A DNA stretch of 64,000 bases from Magnetococcales bacterium (GTDB taxonomy: Bacteria > Pseudomonadota > Magnetococcia > Magnetococcales > Magnetaquicoccaceae), in the NCBI GenBank assembly GCA_011089965.1, contig JAANAU010000007.1, positions 60,121-124,120 on the forward strand, given 5' to 3'. The notes under the pieces are model-generated. The model had not been told where the DNA came from. It saw only the letters and a program-made list of their open reading frames with translations, and searched no databases. The position numbers and the translations under genes are program-made. Within the stretch, counting starts at the first letter, position 1; every line of letters starts with the position of its first letter. This document shows, piece after piece, positions 35,469 to 46,227 of the stretch.

Positions 35469-38400
35469 TCACGCCTCCACCTCCAATGTCACGCCGCGCT
35501 CTCCGGCCCACTCCCTCAGGGTACCCAGCGCCGCCTGATAGTCATATCCATCCAGATGGGCTGTCAACGTACGCAAGAACTCCAAATCCTCAGCCGTACG
35601 CACCACAGCCCGCATCCGGGCACACACCCCCTCTGCATCCGAATCAAAATCGGCCAACAGCACAGCAGCCTGACGCATCAAAGGAGGCAAAAGCTCTGAA
35701 CCGGTCCCGTCATCCTCTCGGACCGCCACCGCTTCCGACGCATCGGACTCAGCTCCCAGCGCCTGCCCGATCATGGTCACCACCGCAGCCAGCTCCTGCC
35801 CGGCCTCGGACAAAAACCCCTGCAACCGCTCCACGCTCTCCCCATCCCGCGCCCCGTGTTCGATGGCCTGGGCAGCCTGACTCAATTCCATGGCACCAAT
35901 GGTGGCAGCCATCCCTTTCAACGAGTGGGCTGCCCGCTCCAACGTCGTCCATTCGCCACTGGCCAAAAGCTCGGACATGGCCTGACACGCCTCACTTTGA
36001 TTGTGTACAAATCGCGCCAGAATGTCCAAGTACAATGCAGTATTGCCCCCCATGACCCGCAGGGCCGCCACCGTATCCAATCCCGGCAATGCCGGCAGAC
36101 CGGTCACCGGGGACAAAACCGGCTCAACGGTTGCCACCGGAGCCGGATCAGAGGCCGGGCGCTCCGGTTGGATCCAGCGCGCCAGAACCGCATACAACAC
36201 CTTGGGATCCACGGGCTTGGAGAGATAATCGTTCATGCCCGCTGCCAGACACCGCTCCTGATCTTCCAGCATGGCATTGGCAGTCATGGCAATGATCGGA
36301 ATCGTCGCTCCCCGGCCACCCTGCTCCCGGATCCGGCGCGTGGCGTTCAGACCATCCATGACCGGCATGTGCAGATCCATCAACACGCCATCAAACGTGG
36401 CGTGCGCCAATTGGGCCACGGCCTGCTCCCCATTGGTCACGATGGTCAGGGTCACGCCAACCTGGGCCAGAAGCTCCCGGGCCACCTGTTGATTGATCTC
36501 ATTGTCTTCGGCCAGCAGCAGATGCGCGCCACGAATGCGCGCGCGCACATCTGCATCCTTGGTTTCGACCCACTCCCGACCTGCCGGTGTGGCCAGACCA
36601 AAACCGCACAACACGGCATCACGCAAAGCCAGCCGACTGACCGGCTTGACCAGGAAACCGTCCAGGGCCACCTGCTCTTCGACATTGCGCAGCACATGCT
36701 CCTCGCCACCATGAGAAGTGACGAGCACAACCCGTGGCACAGGTCCGATCCGTTCCCCCAGCTTGATCTGACGCACCACCTCCATGCCCCCGGTCTCAGG
36801 CAGGGTCATATCGACCAGAACCAACTGAAACGGTTCCATGCGCGCCTCAGCCGCAACCAAAGCCGCCAGGGCGCTCACCCCATCCGCAACCGCAACCGCC
36901 TGCAACCCCAACGACTCCAACAAACGGCACAGAATCGCACGCACGGAAGCGTTGTCATCGACCACCAGTATCCGCTGTCCCAGCAATGACTCAGCCACTG
37001 TCGGTGGCTCCCCGGCAGGACGACTCGCCCGGCCAAAAGGTATGGTGCAGACAAACCGGCTGCCCACCCCCAGCCGACTCTCCACCTGAATCCGTCCCCC
37101 CATCATCTCCACCAGACGCCTGGAGATGGCCAGTCCCAATCCGGTCCCGCCATGCTTGCGCGTGGTGGAGCTGTCGGCCTGACTGAACTCCTGGAACAGC
37201 TTGTCCATCTGTTCCGGGGTCATGCCGATTCCGGTATCGCGCACTGAAAACTCCAGCCACACCGCGCCATCCTGTCCATCCAGACAGCGCGTGGCAATGG
37301 CCACCTCCCCTTTCTCGGTAAACTTGACGGCATTGTTGGCCAGATTGGTCAATATCTGACCCAGCCGCAACGGATCGCCCACGAGACAGGCCGGGGCAGT
37401 CAGATCATGGTCCAGAATCAACTCCAGCTCCCGCTCCATGGTCTTGACCGTGACCATGGCCAGGACACCGTTCAACACCTCTTCCAAGGAGAACTCGATC
37501 CGCTCCATCTCCAGCCGCCCGGCCTCGATCTTGGAAAAGTCCAGAATATCGTTGATCAGACGCAACAGGGAGTTGGCGGCATTGTGAACCTTGAACAGGT
37601 AATCCTGCTGTCGGCTGGTCAATTCGGTCTGCAAGCAGAGATGGCTCAAACCGATGATGGCATTCATCGGGGTGCGGATCTCATGGCTCATGTTGGCCAG
37701 GAAGGCGCTTTTGGCCTGGGTGGCCAGTTCGGCGCTCTTTTTGGCGCGGGCCAGCTCCTCTTCCTGCTGACAGCGAATGATCAACCCGGCCAGGGTATTG
37801 ACAATCGGTTGCAACAGCAGACGGTCATCATCCGTGAATTGATAACCGGCCTCCACCCGCAGATTGAGTACGCCGATCAACCGCTCGCCACCCACAATCG
37901 GCAAACAATAATCCCCATGATCGGTGATCCCGTAAAAAGTCACGACATGACCGGCATCCAGGTGCGGAGCATAGATTGCCTTGCGCGTCTGCGCGGCCTG
38001 ACCGCACAAACAGTGACCCGCAGGCACACGCGCACACAGCTCCAATAGCGGTTCCGGCAGACCGCGCTGGGCAGCCAGACGCAGCTCCTGTTGCTCTTCA
38101 TCCCACAAAAAGATCGCACCTCGGATCTGACACCCCAGCCATGGAATCGAGGTGATCAGAAACATTGCCTCATGCAGATGTTCACTCAGGGTCAGATCTT
38201 CCAGGGAATCCATGAGCAGGCGGTTGATGATCGCACGGATTTTGCCTTGCTGTTCGAGATATTCGTTGTGATGGGAGAGCTGCCGGGTCTGTTCCACCAG
38301 CTTCTTGAGCAAGGCATACTGTTTGCGATTGGTCTCCTTGACACCATCCCGTTCCTCGGTCACTGTGCGCAACTGCTCGTCCCGGTTCCGTTGGGCCTGT

Positions 38401-38648
38401 TGGCAACGGATGCGGGCCAGATAAAACACCCCCATCCCAACGATCCAGACCCCCACATGCAGCAGATCGGACCAGATGTGCAGATTGCTCACAGCGGCCA
38501 GACGCCCGGGAGATGGCGTGGTACAGAGGACCGTGGCCAATGCCTGACGGGCGCTGCGGTCTATGGCATGGAGATTCCACGCCCAACCACCGGCCATCAG
38601 GATACTCCACAACACATACACGACCCAGAACGGGGGCCGCATCTCCAT
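35469..38648 (-). CDS. membrane hybrid histidine kinase: GAF-HK-REC-REC-Hpt
   Basis: About 1059 residues. Two membrane helices (about 7-24 and 66-80), a coiled coil, then GAF (about 155-290) with [13 protein letters not shown] and HGDYCLPIV. The kinase has H322 in [33 protein letters not shown] and [12 protein letters not shown]. First receiver [13 protein letters not shown], second [14 protein letters not shown], and C-terminal Hpt with [16 protein letters not shown]. It is a full internal phosphorelay of BarA/TorS type. The start is uncertain: ATG 38648 or 38642, TTG 38663, or GTG 38726. Operon with the receiver-kinase downstream. Confidence 0.9.
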   Translation of the reverse strand: MEMRPPFWVVYVLWSILMAGGWAWNLHAIDRSARQALATVLCTTPSPGRLAAVSNLHIWSDLLHVGVWIVGMGVFYLARIRCQQAQRNRDEQLRTVTEERDGVKETNRKQYALLKKLVEQTRQLSHHNEYLEQQGKIRAIINRLLMDSLEDLTLSEHLHEAMFLITSIPWLGCQIRGAIFLWDEEQQELRLAAQRGLPEPLLELCARVPAGHCLCGQAAQTRKAIYAPHLDAGHVVTFYGITDHGDYCLPIVGGERLIGVLNLRVEAGYQFTDDDRLLLQPIVNTLAGLIIRCQQEEELARAKKSAELATQAKSAFLANMSHEIRTPMNAIIGLSHLCLQTELTSRQQDYLFKVHNAANSLLRLINDILDFSKIEAGRLEMERIEFSLEEVLNGVLAMVTVKTMERELELILDHDLTAPACLVGDPLRLGQILTNLANNAVKFTEKGEVAIATRCLDGQDGAVWLEFSVRDTGIGMTPEQMDKLFQEFSQADSSTTRKHGGTGLGLAISRRLVEMMGGRIQVESRLGVGSRFVCTIPFGRASRPAGEPPTVAESLLGQRILVVDDNASVRAILCRLLESLGLQAVAVADGVSALAALVAAEARMEPFQLVLVDMTLPETGGMEVVRQIKLGERIGPVPRVVLVTSHGGEEHVLRNVEEQVALDGFLVKPVSRLALRDAVLCGFGLATPAGREWVETKDADVRARIRGAHLLLAEDNEINQQVARELLAQVGVTLTIVTNGEQAVAQLAHATFDGVLMDLHMPVMDGLNATRRIREQGGRGATIPIIAMTANAMLEDQERCLAAGMNDYLSKPVDPKVLYAVLARWIQPERPASDPAPVATVEPVLSPVTGLPALPGLDTVAALRVMGGNTALYLDILARFVHNQSEACQAMSELLASGEWTTLERAAHSLKGMAATIGAMELSQAAQAIEHGARDGESVERLQGFLSEAGQELAAVVTMIGQALGAESDASEAVAVREDDGTGSELLPPLMRQAAVLLADFDSDAEGVCARMRAVVRTAEDLEFLRTLTAHLDGYDYQAALGTLREWAGERGVTLEVEA

Positions 38649-38867
38649 GAACCATTTCTTCAAGGCGCAGGTTCCATCATACCAAGGTTGCCGCGTTTCC
38701 CGGCCCCCCTTTTGAGACCGGAACACCCTTCACCATGAAACCCATTGCACCCGGGGTCAAGAGGAAAATGGCGGGATCACCATGAATAAACACATGATAA
38801 CCTTGGAAGAAAAAGCAAAACTCGCCAGACGCGAAACCTCTTTCACTTTTTGCCAATTCCAGTCGCC

Positions 38868-39635
38868 ATGTCCCTTGTCAATCGTCTGATTCTCATCACC
38901 CGCCCGGAGCCGGGAGCCACGGAAACGGCCCGTCTGTTGCACGAGCAGGGCGCTGTAGCTCTGGTGGCACCACTCATGATCATTGCCCCGGTGGAAGATC
39001 CTGCTTTACTCCATGAGGCTTTGGCCCGCCTGTCCTCTTATGATGCCGTGCTCCTCACCAGTGCCAATGGTGCCCGCTGTTTCAGTGCCGCACTGCCTGC
39101 CGGGATCACCCCACCTCCTCTGTTTGCCGTGGGTCACAAAAGTGCCAGCCTCCTCAAGGCACGAGGCTGGCCGGTACAGGTTCCGGATCAGCCCATGGGT
39201 GGGGAGATGCTGGGCGCATGGCTTATGCAACAAATGCCCGCAGCCAAAAAAGTGTTGTTCCTGCGCGCGGAAGATGGACGGGAAGAGATGATCGAACTTT
39301 TGACCCGAGCCGGAAAAGAGATCGAGACCATTCCGGTCTATCGGAGCCTGCCCCAGACACGACTGCCGGACGCGGTGATCGAACGGCTGCCTGACATCGA
39401 TGCCATCCCGTTTTTCAGTCCCCGTTCGGCAGAGCTGTTTTTTGAGCTGTTGTCCCACACCCCGGCCACCCTCGCGCCACACACCCTCATTGTGGCCTTG
39501 AGTCCGTTGACTGCCGCCACCTTGCGCCAAAAGGGGATCCGGGTCGATCTGTTGGCCAAAGGCCGTGATGATCAAGGGGTGGTGGACGCTTTGGCAGACT
39601 ATTGGGAGAGATCGGAAAAACCACCCTCGGCGTGA
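38868..39635 (+). CDS. hemD: uroporphyrinogen-III synthase
   Basis: 255 residues. HemD closes hydroxymethylbilane to uroporphyrinogen III. The family is divergent, but the visible pattern fits: ILITRPEPGATETARLLHEQG, YDAVLLTSANGARCF, FAVGHKSASLL, KVLFLRAEDGREEMIELLTRAG, IPVYRSLPQTRLP, IPFFSPRSAELFFELLS, ALSPLTAATLRQKGI. ATG at 38868 chosen by domain start; the ribosome site is weak. It is not linked to hemC here. Its last 37 bases overlap the convergent REC-HD-GYP gene. Confidence 0.88.
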   Translation: MSLVNRLILITRPEPGATETARLLHEQGAVALVAPLMIIAPVEDPALLHEALARLSSYDAVLLTSANGARCFSAALPAGITPPPLFAVGHKSASLLKARGWPVQVPDQPMGGEMLGAWLMQQMPAAKKVLFLRAEDGREEMIELLTRAGKEIETIPVYRSLPQTRLPDAVIERLPDIDAIPFFSPRSAELFFELLSHTPATLAPHTLIVALSPLTAATLRQKGIRVDLLAKGRDDQGVVDALADYWERSEKPPSA

Positions 39636-41098
39636 ATCCGACAGAATGCAGCCACGACCTGGGGATCAAAACTGCTGCCCGACAAGCGCCGGATCTCGGT
39701 CACAGCCTCATCCACACTCCAGGGGCGTTTGTAGGGACGGCAGTTGACCAGGGCATCAAAGACATCGGCCACCGAGACGATGCGTGCAGCCAACGGGATC
39801 TCCTCGCCGCGCAACCGTTCCGGATAGCCGGTGCCATCCCACTTTTCGTGGTGATACATGGCGATTTCACGGGCAATACGGAAATTCTTTTCGTCCTTGA
39901 TGATCATGCCGCCGATGCGGGCATGGGCGGTCATATTGACAAACTCTTCCGCATCCAGCGGACCTGGTTTGTTGAGAATCCGGTCCGGGACTCCAATCTT
40001 GCCGATATCATGCAACTGACTGGCCTGGGCATAGCTCTCGGCAGTCTCGGCATCCAGCCCCAAAGCCAAAGAGAGACGACGGGTCAGACGCACGATCCGG
40101 TGAATATGTTCACCGGTATTGGCATCCTTGGCTTCGGCAGCCTCGGAGAGCATCTGGATGGCCGAAGCGTGGGCCTGACGCAACTCCAACTGCACCCGCA
40201 ACGATTGCAAGGCCACGCACACCTGCCCTGTGAAAATCCGCAACAAATGGACGGCCAACGGATCCAAAGGCTGCACATGTTCCAGATACAACATGCCGAT
40301 CACCTCGTCCCGGATCCGCAAGGGAATGACCGTTTCGGTAGGGGTCAGATTCTCTTGCACCGGGGGGCGGGTCTTGTCCAGACGCGCCTCGCCGACTTTG
40401 GCCTTGATGACGATCTCATCCTTCTGGAACAGGGCCAGAAAGCCGTTGGCAATCCGCACCGAACTCTGCGCCCCCAAATGACACAATCCCAGAATCTGGG
40501 TGAAAACCCCGGAATAGAACTCTTCAAACGAATCCAGAGGGTGCAGATACATGCGCGGGGCTGCTCCCAGAATGGCCTCCAAACCCTGACGGGCCATATC
40601 GATGGTGGTCAGATCCCGATAGGACTTCAAGGCCGAACGGACCGTGGTATAGAGCTTCTGGGCAGAAAGTTCACTTTTCTCTTTATAATCATCAATATCA
40701 TAACGATCAATCACATACCGTTCCGGTGCCATACCTGGTTGACCGGTCCGGATCACCAGACGGATTCTGTTGTCGTTCAGGGTATGACGAATATACTCGA
40801 CCAACTGCAAACCCGCATCATCGCTCTCCATGACCACATCGATCAGGGCCAGGGCAAATCCCGGGGATTGGGACAAAAGCTCCCGCGCCTGTTCGGCAGA
40901 AGAGGCGGCCACAATGGCCAGGGCGCGCCCCCCGAAGACAAAATGACGCAAATTGAGACGGGTGATGGTGATGACATCCGGATCGTCATCCACCACCAGT
41001 ACCGGCCACGGCGGCAAACCATTGCCCGCCTCTGCCGTACCAGACACGGATTTGGGCTTGAGTTGCAAGGTACGTTTTTCCATGACCATGGGCCGCAT
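39599..41098 (-). CDS. receiver / DUF3369 / HD-GYP domain protein
   Basis: 499 residues. Receiver (about 30-155): VLVVDDDPDV, FALALIDVVMES; then DUF3369 (about 165-300, GLEAILGAAPRMYLHPLDSF), a GAF-like sensor domain commonly found before HD-GYP; then HD-GYP (about 320-490). The latter has HDIGKIGVPDRILNKPG, MTAHARIGGMII, YHHEKWDGTGYPERLRGEEI and VADVFDAL, an intact c-di-GMP phosphodiesterase site. Starts at 41098, 41089 and 41083 are all possible. Its 3' end overlaps hemD. Confidence 0.92.
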   Translation of the reverse strand: MRPMVMEKRTLQLKPKSVSGTAEAGNGLPPWPVLVVDDDPDVITITRLNLRHFVFGGRALAIVAASSAEQARELLSQSPGFALALIDVVMESDDAGLQLVEYIRHTLNDNRIRLVIRTGQPGMAPERYVIDRYDIDDYKEKSELSAQKLYTTVRSALKSYRDLTTIDMARQGLEAILGAAPRMYLHPLDSFEEFYSGVFTQILGLCHLGAQSSVRIANGFLALFQKDEIVIKAKVGEARLDKTRPPVQENLTPTETVIPLRIRDEVIGMLYLEHVQPLDPLAVHLLRIFTGQVCVALQSLRVQLELRQAHASAIQMLSEAAEAKDANTGEHIHRIVRLTRRLSLALGLDAETAESYAQASQLHDIGKIGVPDRILNKPGPLDAEEFVNMTAHARIGGMIIKDEKNFRIAREIAMYHHEKWDGTGYPERLRGEEIPLAARIVSVADVFDALVNCRPYKRPWSVDEAVTEIRRLSGSSFDPQVVAAFCRIHAEGGFSDLSQ

Positions 41099-41260
41099 CT
41101 GCCAGAATCAAGAGCAAGAGTCACAATATGTTACAGCAACCCTACCAAATCTGGCCAATGCCGTCAATTTCATTTTTTGATTGACTATGGCATGAAATCC
41201 TCCGAATTTTCAAAGATGATGCCATATTCAATCATTGCCATGCCTGGAAAATTATTATTC

Positions 41261-43714
41261 TTATTGTTTGGTATCCACTGGCCAGCGACACTCAAAACAG
41301 ACCCCCTGACCAGGGGCGCTGCGCAACTGAATCGATCCGCGCAATTTGGTGGTGATCAGATTGTAACAAATATAAAGACCCAACCCACTGCCACCGGCTT
41401 TCCGATTGGTGGTGAAGAACGGCTCGAACGCCTTGGCCTGCACCTCCTCGGACATGCCTGCTCCGGTATCGGCATAGGTGAATTCAAGCATGCCATCCAC
41501 CAGAGCAAAACGCAGATGGATCATGCCTGCCTCGCTTCCCCGATCAAAACCGTGGGTGAGACTGTTGAGCAGCAGATTGGTCAAGATCTGATTCAAATAG
41601 CCGGGAATCCCGATCACACGCAACCCTTCGGGACACTCATGCCGGATCTCGATGGCGGTCTTTTTGAAGGCATTGCTCAGGCTCATCAAGACATCGCCCA
41701 CCACCTCGCACACCTTATAGTCACGCACCGCCTCCGACGATTGATCGATGGAGGCACGTTTGAAGCTTTTGATCAACTCGGAAGCGCGATGCAGATTGCG
41801 CACCACCAGAACCGACACCTCGCCCACCACCCGCAAGGCAGTCAGCAGGCTCTCCACATCCACCTCGTCCTGGGCCAGCATGGCATCAATGGCCCGACAC
41901 TCTTCCAGCAACTGGGTGGCAGCGGAGTAGGAGACGCCGATGGGGGTGTTGACCTCGTGGGCAATCCCGGCCACCAGGCGCCCCAGCGAAGCCAGTTTCT
42001 CACTGGCGATCAGTTCATGACGTGTCGCCTCCAGCTCCCGGATTTTTTCGTTCAGCCGTTGGGTCCGCTCCACCACCCGGGCATCGAGGGTGGCCAGCAG
42101 CCGGGTCAACTCCTCCTCGGCCCGACGCCGGGAGATCAAACCGGCCAGGGTATTGGCAATATTCAGCAGAAATTCCACCTCGGCATGGTCAAACATGTGA
42201 CCGGCAGCCAGATAGACATTCAACACCCCCATCAGCTTCTGATCCGATACCATGGGCACGCAGTAGTGACCATGGGGACGCATGCCCTCGAACCGGGTTT
42301 CGTGACGCGCATCCAGCTCATAGCTCATCACCACTTCGCGAAACGCCCCGGCCCGTCCGCACAGACAGTGGCCCAACGGCACACTCTGACACAGCTTCAA
42401 CAGGATGGGGGACAGGCGGTGTGCCACCGTCAACTCCAACTGCTGCGTCTGTTCGTTGAACAAAAACACGGCCCCGCGCGGCTCCACACCCAGCCAGGGA
42501 ATCGACAACACGCTCTCCAGGGCGCTGCGCAGCACCTCTTCCAGGCTCAGGGAAGAGAGGGATTGTTGCAGAATGGTGGTGGTGGCCGTGCGCAGATCCA
42601 GGGCATGGGCACTCTCCTGTTCGCTCTGCTTGAGTTCCCGCACCATCCCTTCCAGTTCCCGATGACGCGCGGTCAGACGCTCCTGCATGGTTCGGAGGGC
42701 ACCAGCCAGCTCCCCGATCTCGTCACGCCGCTCCACCTGAATCGGGTCACTGCTCCCCTCGGCCACCTGCTGCGCCGCATCCTTGAGGCCATGAATGGCA
42801 CGCAACAGATCCCATTGAAAAACGGCCATCAACAGACTGATGATCAGCAGAATGGCCAATACCGTACTCTGGGAAAAAACAAACTGATCAAACAGCAAAG
42901 CACGCTGTTCCGCATCCGAACGGGCATACACCTCATCCAACACCTCGACCAGTGCCCGTATGGCCCTTTCGGCATCCACCACGCGCGCCCGATACTGCTC
43001 GATCCATTCGGTTGCGACAAGCTGTTCGCTGACCATGGCATAAAAACCATGGATGTATTGCTCAAAGGCTGTCCGCACCTCCGACCGTTCATCCGGGGTC
43101 AACGCATGCTGCTGCACCCGTGCATCGAACCGTTCCACCTCGGCATGGAATTTTTCCACGTACACAAGCTGTCTGCGTTCGATGAAATCTTTCTCATGAC
43201 GCCGCAGTTGCAACATGGAAGAAAGCAACTCAAACGCCTTCTGGGCACGCAATTTCTCTTCGACCCGATGGATCTGACGACGGATATGACCATGCTCGCC
43301 AGAATTTTCGTTGAGACCAATGGCGATCAGCTTGTCCCGGATCCGTTCAAACAGCTCCAGCAGGAGGTTGACCTGCACACGAACCTGTTCAATCCTGTCT
43401 GAATCCCCCACGGCTCCCAGTGCCACCAGTTCATTGAGATGAACCGGTATGGTTTGCAAATGGGCGACCACCTGATCCGCCACCTCCGGATCCTTGGTCC
43501 GGAGAAAATACTCCACCTCCTGATGGGCATGATCGCCATTGCGTTCGATCTTATGGACCAGAATGGCAATTTTACGGGTCTGGTGTTCCTGGTCCCAGGA
43601 GTCCTGATTGGCCCGATAGTGCCAGACCGCCTGCACGGCATGCATGCCGAACGCTGCCAGAATCAGCAACAAAAAGAGCTGAAGCTTGCGCTTGAATCGC
43701 AGGTGTCTGACCAT
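41261..43714 (-). CDS. membrane histidine kinase with HAMP and GAF domains
   Basis: 817 residues. A helix near residues 10-30, a long periplasmic helical domain of about 235 residues, a second helix (VLAILLIISLLMAVFQWDLL), HAMP (RDEIGELAGALRTMQERL), then GAF (about 390-540) with IPWLGVEPRGAVFLF, LCQSVPLGHCLCGRA and PHGHYCVPMV. Kinase H-box is LGRLVAGIAHEVNTPIGVS, ATPase LTNLLLNSLTHGFD, DTGAGMSEEV and GGSGLGLYICYNL. There is no receiver. The GAF is clearly related to that of the 1059-residue kinase at 35469-38648. The start ATG has a weak ribosome site. Confidence 0.92.
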   Translation of the reverse strand: MVRHLRFKRKLQLFLLLILAAFGMHAVQAVWHYRANQDSWDQEHQTRKIAILVHKIERNGDHAHQEVEYFLRTKDPEVADQVVAHLQTIPVHLNELVALGAVGDSDRIEQVRVQVNLLLELFERIRDKLIAIGLNENSGEHGHIRRQIHRVEEKLRAQKAFELLSSMLQLRRHEKDFIERRQLVYVEKFHAEVERFDARVQQHALTPDERSEVRTAFEQYIHGFYAMVSEQLVATEWIEQYRARVVDAERAIRALVEVLDEVYARSDAEQRALLFDQFVFSQSTVLAILLIISLLMAVFQWDLLRAIHGLKDAAQQVAEGSSDPIQVERRDEIGELAGALRTMQERLTARHRELEGMVRELKQSEQESAHALDLRTATTTILQQSLSSLSLEEVLRSALESVLSIPWLGVEPRGAVFLFNEQTQQLELTVAHRLSPILLKLCQSVPLGHCLCGRAGAFREVVMSYELDARHETRFEGMRPHGHYCVPMVSDQKLMGVLNVYLAAGHMFDHAEVEFLLNIANTLAGLISRRRAEEELTRLLATLDARVVERTQRLNEKIRELEATRHELIASEKLASLGRLVAGIAHEVNTPIGVSYSAATQLLEECRAIDAMLAQDEVDVESLLTALRVVGEVSVLVVRNLHRASELIKSFKRASIDQSSEAVRDYKVCEVVGDVLMSLSNAFKKTAIEIRHECPEGLRVIGIPGYLNQILTNLLLNSLTHGFDRGSEAGMIHLRFALVDGMLEFTYADTGAGMSEEVQAKAFEPFFTTNRKAGGSGLGLYICYNLITTKLRGSIQLRSAPGQGVCFECRWPVDTKQ

Positions 43715-43732
43715 TCGAGCCTGCCAGCAACG

Positions 43733-45076
43733 TCAACGCGCCGCATCCGAACCGGCAATCGGCTCTTCGGGATCGGCTGGCGGCGACTCGGTCGGGGTTA
43801 CCTCTTCGACACCCCCCTCCTCCGGGAGGTCGATTTCGGGTGCCACCGGGACGACCGGTACGGCAGAAGGTTCGGTCACGGGTGCAGCGTCACTCCCGGA
43901 AGGAGGCGTGGTCGGGGCAACGGGTGACGAGGGTGCCGTCTCTTTTGGAAATCGGGCCGGGAGCTGCGGCTCCGGCTGATCGATGCGAATGGCCGCCGGA
44001 TTGCCATCCTCGCGATCCAGTTGTTCCAGGTTGGGCAAATGCAGTCCACCTTCGGGAATGGTCTGTTCCGCAGCCACCTCCGGCACGGTCAGATAGGCCT
44101 CACGCGCCTCGACGTTGACATCCGATACCACGGCCACCCGCCGCGACTGACCATCCGGATTGTCCGCCATGCGTTCGGCCAGACGCCAATCCACCACCAC
44201 TTGCAGATCCGGGCGGCGACTCAAGGCCTGCTTGATCGCCTTTTCCATCAACACGCGCAGGCTGCCTTCATGTTTCAAATCGGCCAGAACAGGATGAACC
44301 TCCAGATACAGCTCCCCATTGCGCCAGCCTGCCTTGGCCGGTTCATTGACAAAGGCCACGCTGTCGCCAGGATTCACGTTGGGAAAGAGCATCACGATAT
44401 CCTCGGGATACAGACGAATGCAGCCGTGACTCACCCGCCGTCCCACGCCCAAAGGCCGATTGGTGCCATGAATCAAATAGGCCGGCAGGGTCAGATAGAT
44501 GGCATGGGTTCCCAACGGATTGCGCGGCCCTGGCGGGATCGCTTCCGGCAGATTCGGATCCTCCTTGCGGATCGAGGCCGGTGGACGCCAGGTGGGATCA
44601 GCGGTTTTGCTGGTGACCGTGGTGCGCACCCGCGGGGTCATCATCCCCTCCTGGCCCACGCCAATCGGATAGGTATCGATCCGCTCTCCTCGAAAATGAT
44701 AAAGCCGCATCTCCGGCAGATTGACCACGATCTTGGCCGGATTGTTCAATCCGGGCAGCACTTTGCGAAAGTCCAAACGGATCTTGCTGCCGATCCTGGG
44801 ACTCCAGGGATCCTGGGTGGGATTGGCCAGCATGATCTCATTGAAGCCCAGATGATTGTCCCGCGCCAGGATGATCATGGTATCATTGGCCGTGGCCCGG
44901 TGGCGATAATAGGTGCCACCGATCACCTCATCCTTGCGATTCTGCAACACATAGTGACGCCGGGGCACATCCTCGGGATGAAATGCCCACGCTGCGTCCA
45001 TTCCCGCCAGCCAGCCGGCCAACAGGATTCCAGCTCTGGTCAACCATCTTGCGGTCACCGTGTGACGCTCCCTCAT
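43733..45076 (-). CDS. secreted L,D-transpeptidase (YkuD family)
   Basis: 447 residues. A signal peptide (GILLAGWLAGMDAAWA) is followed by a LysM-like region (YYRHRATANDTMIILARDN, about 50-110) and the YkuD domain (about 115-265) with YLIHGTNRP and the catalytic motif VSHGCIRLYPEDI. The C-terminal third is Pro/Val/Glu-rich and likely disordered. The enzyme forms 3-3 peptidoglycan links or anchors lipoprotein. The ATG at 45076 overlaps the cinA-like stop by 4 bases (ATGA), with AGGAGCAGGGAAG upstream. Confidence 0.9.
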   Translation of the reverse strand: MRERHTVTARWLTRAGILLAGWLAGMDAAWAFHPEDVPRRHYVLQNRKDEVIGGTYYRHRATANDTMIILARDNHLGFNEIMLANPTQDPWSPRIGSKIRLDFRKVLPGLNNPAKIVVNLPEMRLYHFRGERIDTYPIGVGQEGMMTPRVRTTVTSKTADPTWRPPASIRKEDPNLPEAIPPGPRNPLGTHAIYLTLPAYLIHGTNRPLGVGRRVSHGCIRLYPEDIVMLFPNVNPGDSVAFVNEPAKAGWRNGELYLEVHPVLADLKHEGSLRVLMEKAIKQALSRRPDLQVVVDWRLAERMADNPDGQSRRVAVVSDVNVEAREAYLTVPEVAAEQTIPEGGLHLPNLEQLDREDGNPAAIRIDQPEPQLPARFPKETAPSSPVAPTTPPSGSDAAPVTEPSAVPVVPVAPEIDLPEEGGVEEVTPTESPPADPEEPIAGSDAAR

Positions 45077-46227
45077 CTTCCCTGCTCCTCTCCCTGAAAA
45101 CCCACCATGCGACGCAACAGGTGCAAGGCGGTTTGACTCGCCTGCCAGCGGATCCGTTCGCGGCTGCCGCGATAGAATCCCCGATGTTCCAATGTCTGCC
45201 CATTGCGGTGGCACACGGCCAGATGCACGGTTCCCACCGGCTTGTCCGCACTGCCCCCATCCGGCCCGGCAATGCCGGTCACGGCCACGGCCAGATCCGT
45301 GCCACCCGCTGCCAGCGCCCCCTGGGCCATGGCCAACGCCACCTCCCGACTGACCGCGCCACGACTCTTGAGCAGCTCTTCTTCCACCTGCAACAACCGT
45401 TGCTTGGACGAATTGGAGTAGGTCACCACCCCTTCCATCAGATAGGCCGAAGCCCCGGGCAGGGCGGACAGACGGGCAGCGATCAATCCGGTGGTGCATG
45501 ACTCTGCCGTGGTCACGGTCAGACCCGACTCGATCAACTGTTCGGCCACGATCTCTTCCAGCGGGGTGGGTGCCAGGGCATAGATCCGGTTGCCCAACTG
45601 TTCATGAATGCGGTGTTTGAACTCCGTGCCCATCAAGGCCGGGATCACCACGCCGGCATCTCCGGTGGACAAATGGTGGATCCGACAATGGGAGTAGGTT
45701 TCGTTGACCAGATACTCCCCCAGCTTCAGAGGTTCTCCGGCACACTCCACCATCCAGCAGACCGTCTCGCGGGGACGGCGTCCTCCGGAGGGTTGTCCGC
45801 CGACAAAGCCGCGCAGCAGTTTGAGCAGCGAGGTGCGCCCCGCCCAGATCGACTGACGGAAATAGGCCACCAGACGCCCGCGCCGTTCCACGGCAAAACC
45901 AATCGCCTTTCCATGTTTGTCGGTCAGGGTGCGGGTTCCCAGCACCTTGAGATGATCGGACTCCTCGGCCCCCAGTCCCAGAGAGAGTCCCATGGTGGAA
46001 AGCAACGAGCGGCGCAGACGGCTGCCGCCTCCGCAATCCTGCACCAGAATCACCTTGTAGCGCTCCGGCACATCGGCAGGATCAAAGGGGTGATCCTCAT
46101 CCAGCTCCATGACCGACAAGGAGGTGATCCCCAGACACTCCAGCGTCAAATCCAGACAGGGGCGACCGGAGGCAGGCAACAAGACACCCTGCTCGCTCCA
46201 GCGCGGCATGACCAGCAAACATTTCAT
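45073..46227 (-). CDS. CinA-like protein with C-terminal nicotinamide-nucleotide amidase domain
   Basis: 384 residues. The C-terminal domain (about 225-375) is CinA/PncC: LTVTTAESCTTGLIAARLSA, GVVTYSNSSKQRLL, AVTGIAGPDGGSADKPVGTV. It deamidates NMN. The N-terminal 220 residues are unusual: I see no MoCF-type GGTGPT motif of standard CinA, but HCRIHHLSTGDAGVVIP and LGNRIYALAPTPLEEIVAEQ resemble the CinA linker region. The ATG at 46227 overlaps the pgpA stop (ATGA). An N-terminal region of unknown fold is attached to an ordinary amidase. Confidence 0.82.
   Translation of the reverse strand: MKCLLVMPRWSEQGVLLPASGRPCLDLTLECLGITSLSVMELDEDHPFDPADVPERYKVILVQDCGGGSRLRRSLLSTMGLSLGLGAEESDHLKVLGTRTLTDKHGKAIGFAVERRGRLVAYFRQSIWAGRTSLLKLLRGFVGGQPSGGRRPRETVCWMVECAGEPLKLGEYLVNETYSHCRIHHLSTGDAGVVIPALMGTEFKHRIHEQLGNRIYALAPTPLEEIVAEQLIESGLTVTTAESCTTGLIAARLSALPGASAYLMEGVVTYSNSSKQRLLQVEEELLKSRGAVSREVALAMAQGALAAGGTDLAVAVTGIAGPDGGSADKPVGTVHLAVCHRNGQTLEHRGFYRGSRERIRWQASQTALHLLRRMVGFQGEEQGR

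Noticed and set aside
39602..43402. A 1266-codon plus-strand open frame opposite the REC-HD-GYP and GAF kinase genes
   Set aside because: The minus strand carries unmistakable receiver, HD-GYP, HAMP, GAF and kinase motifs. The plus frame is His/Gln/Gly-rich with no domain and is a by-product of GC-rich codon bias.
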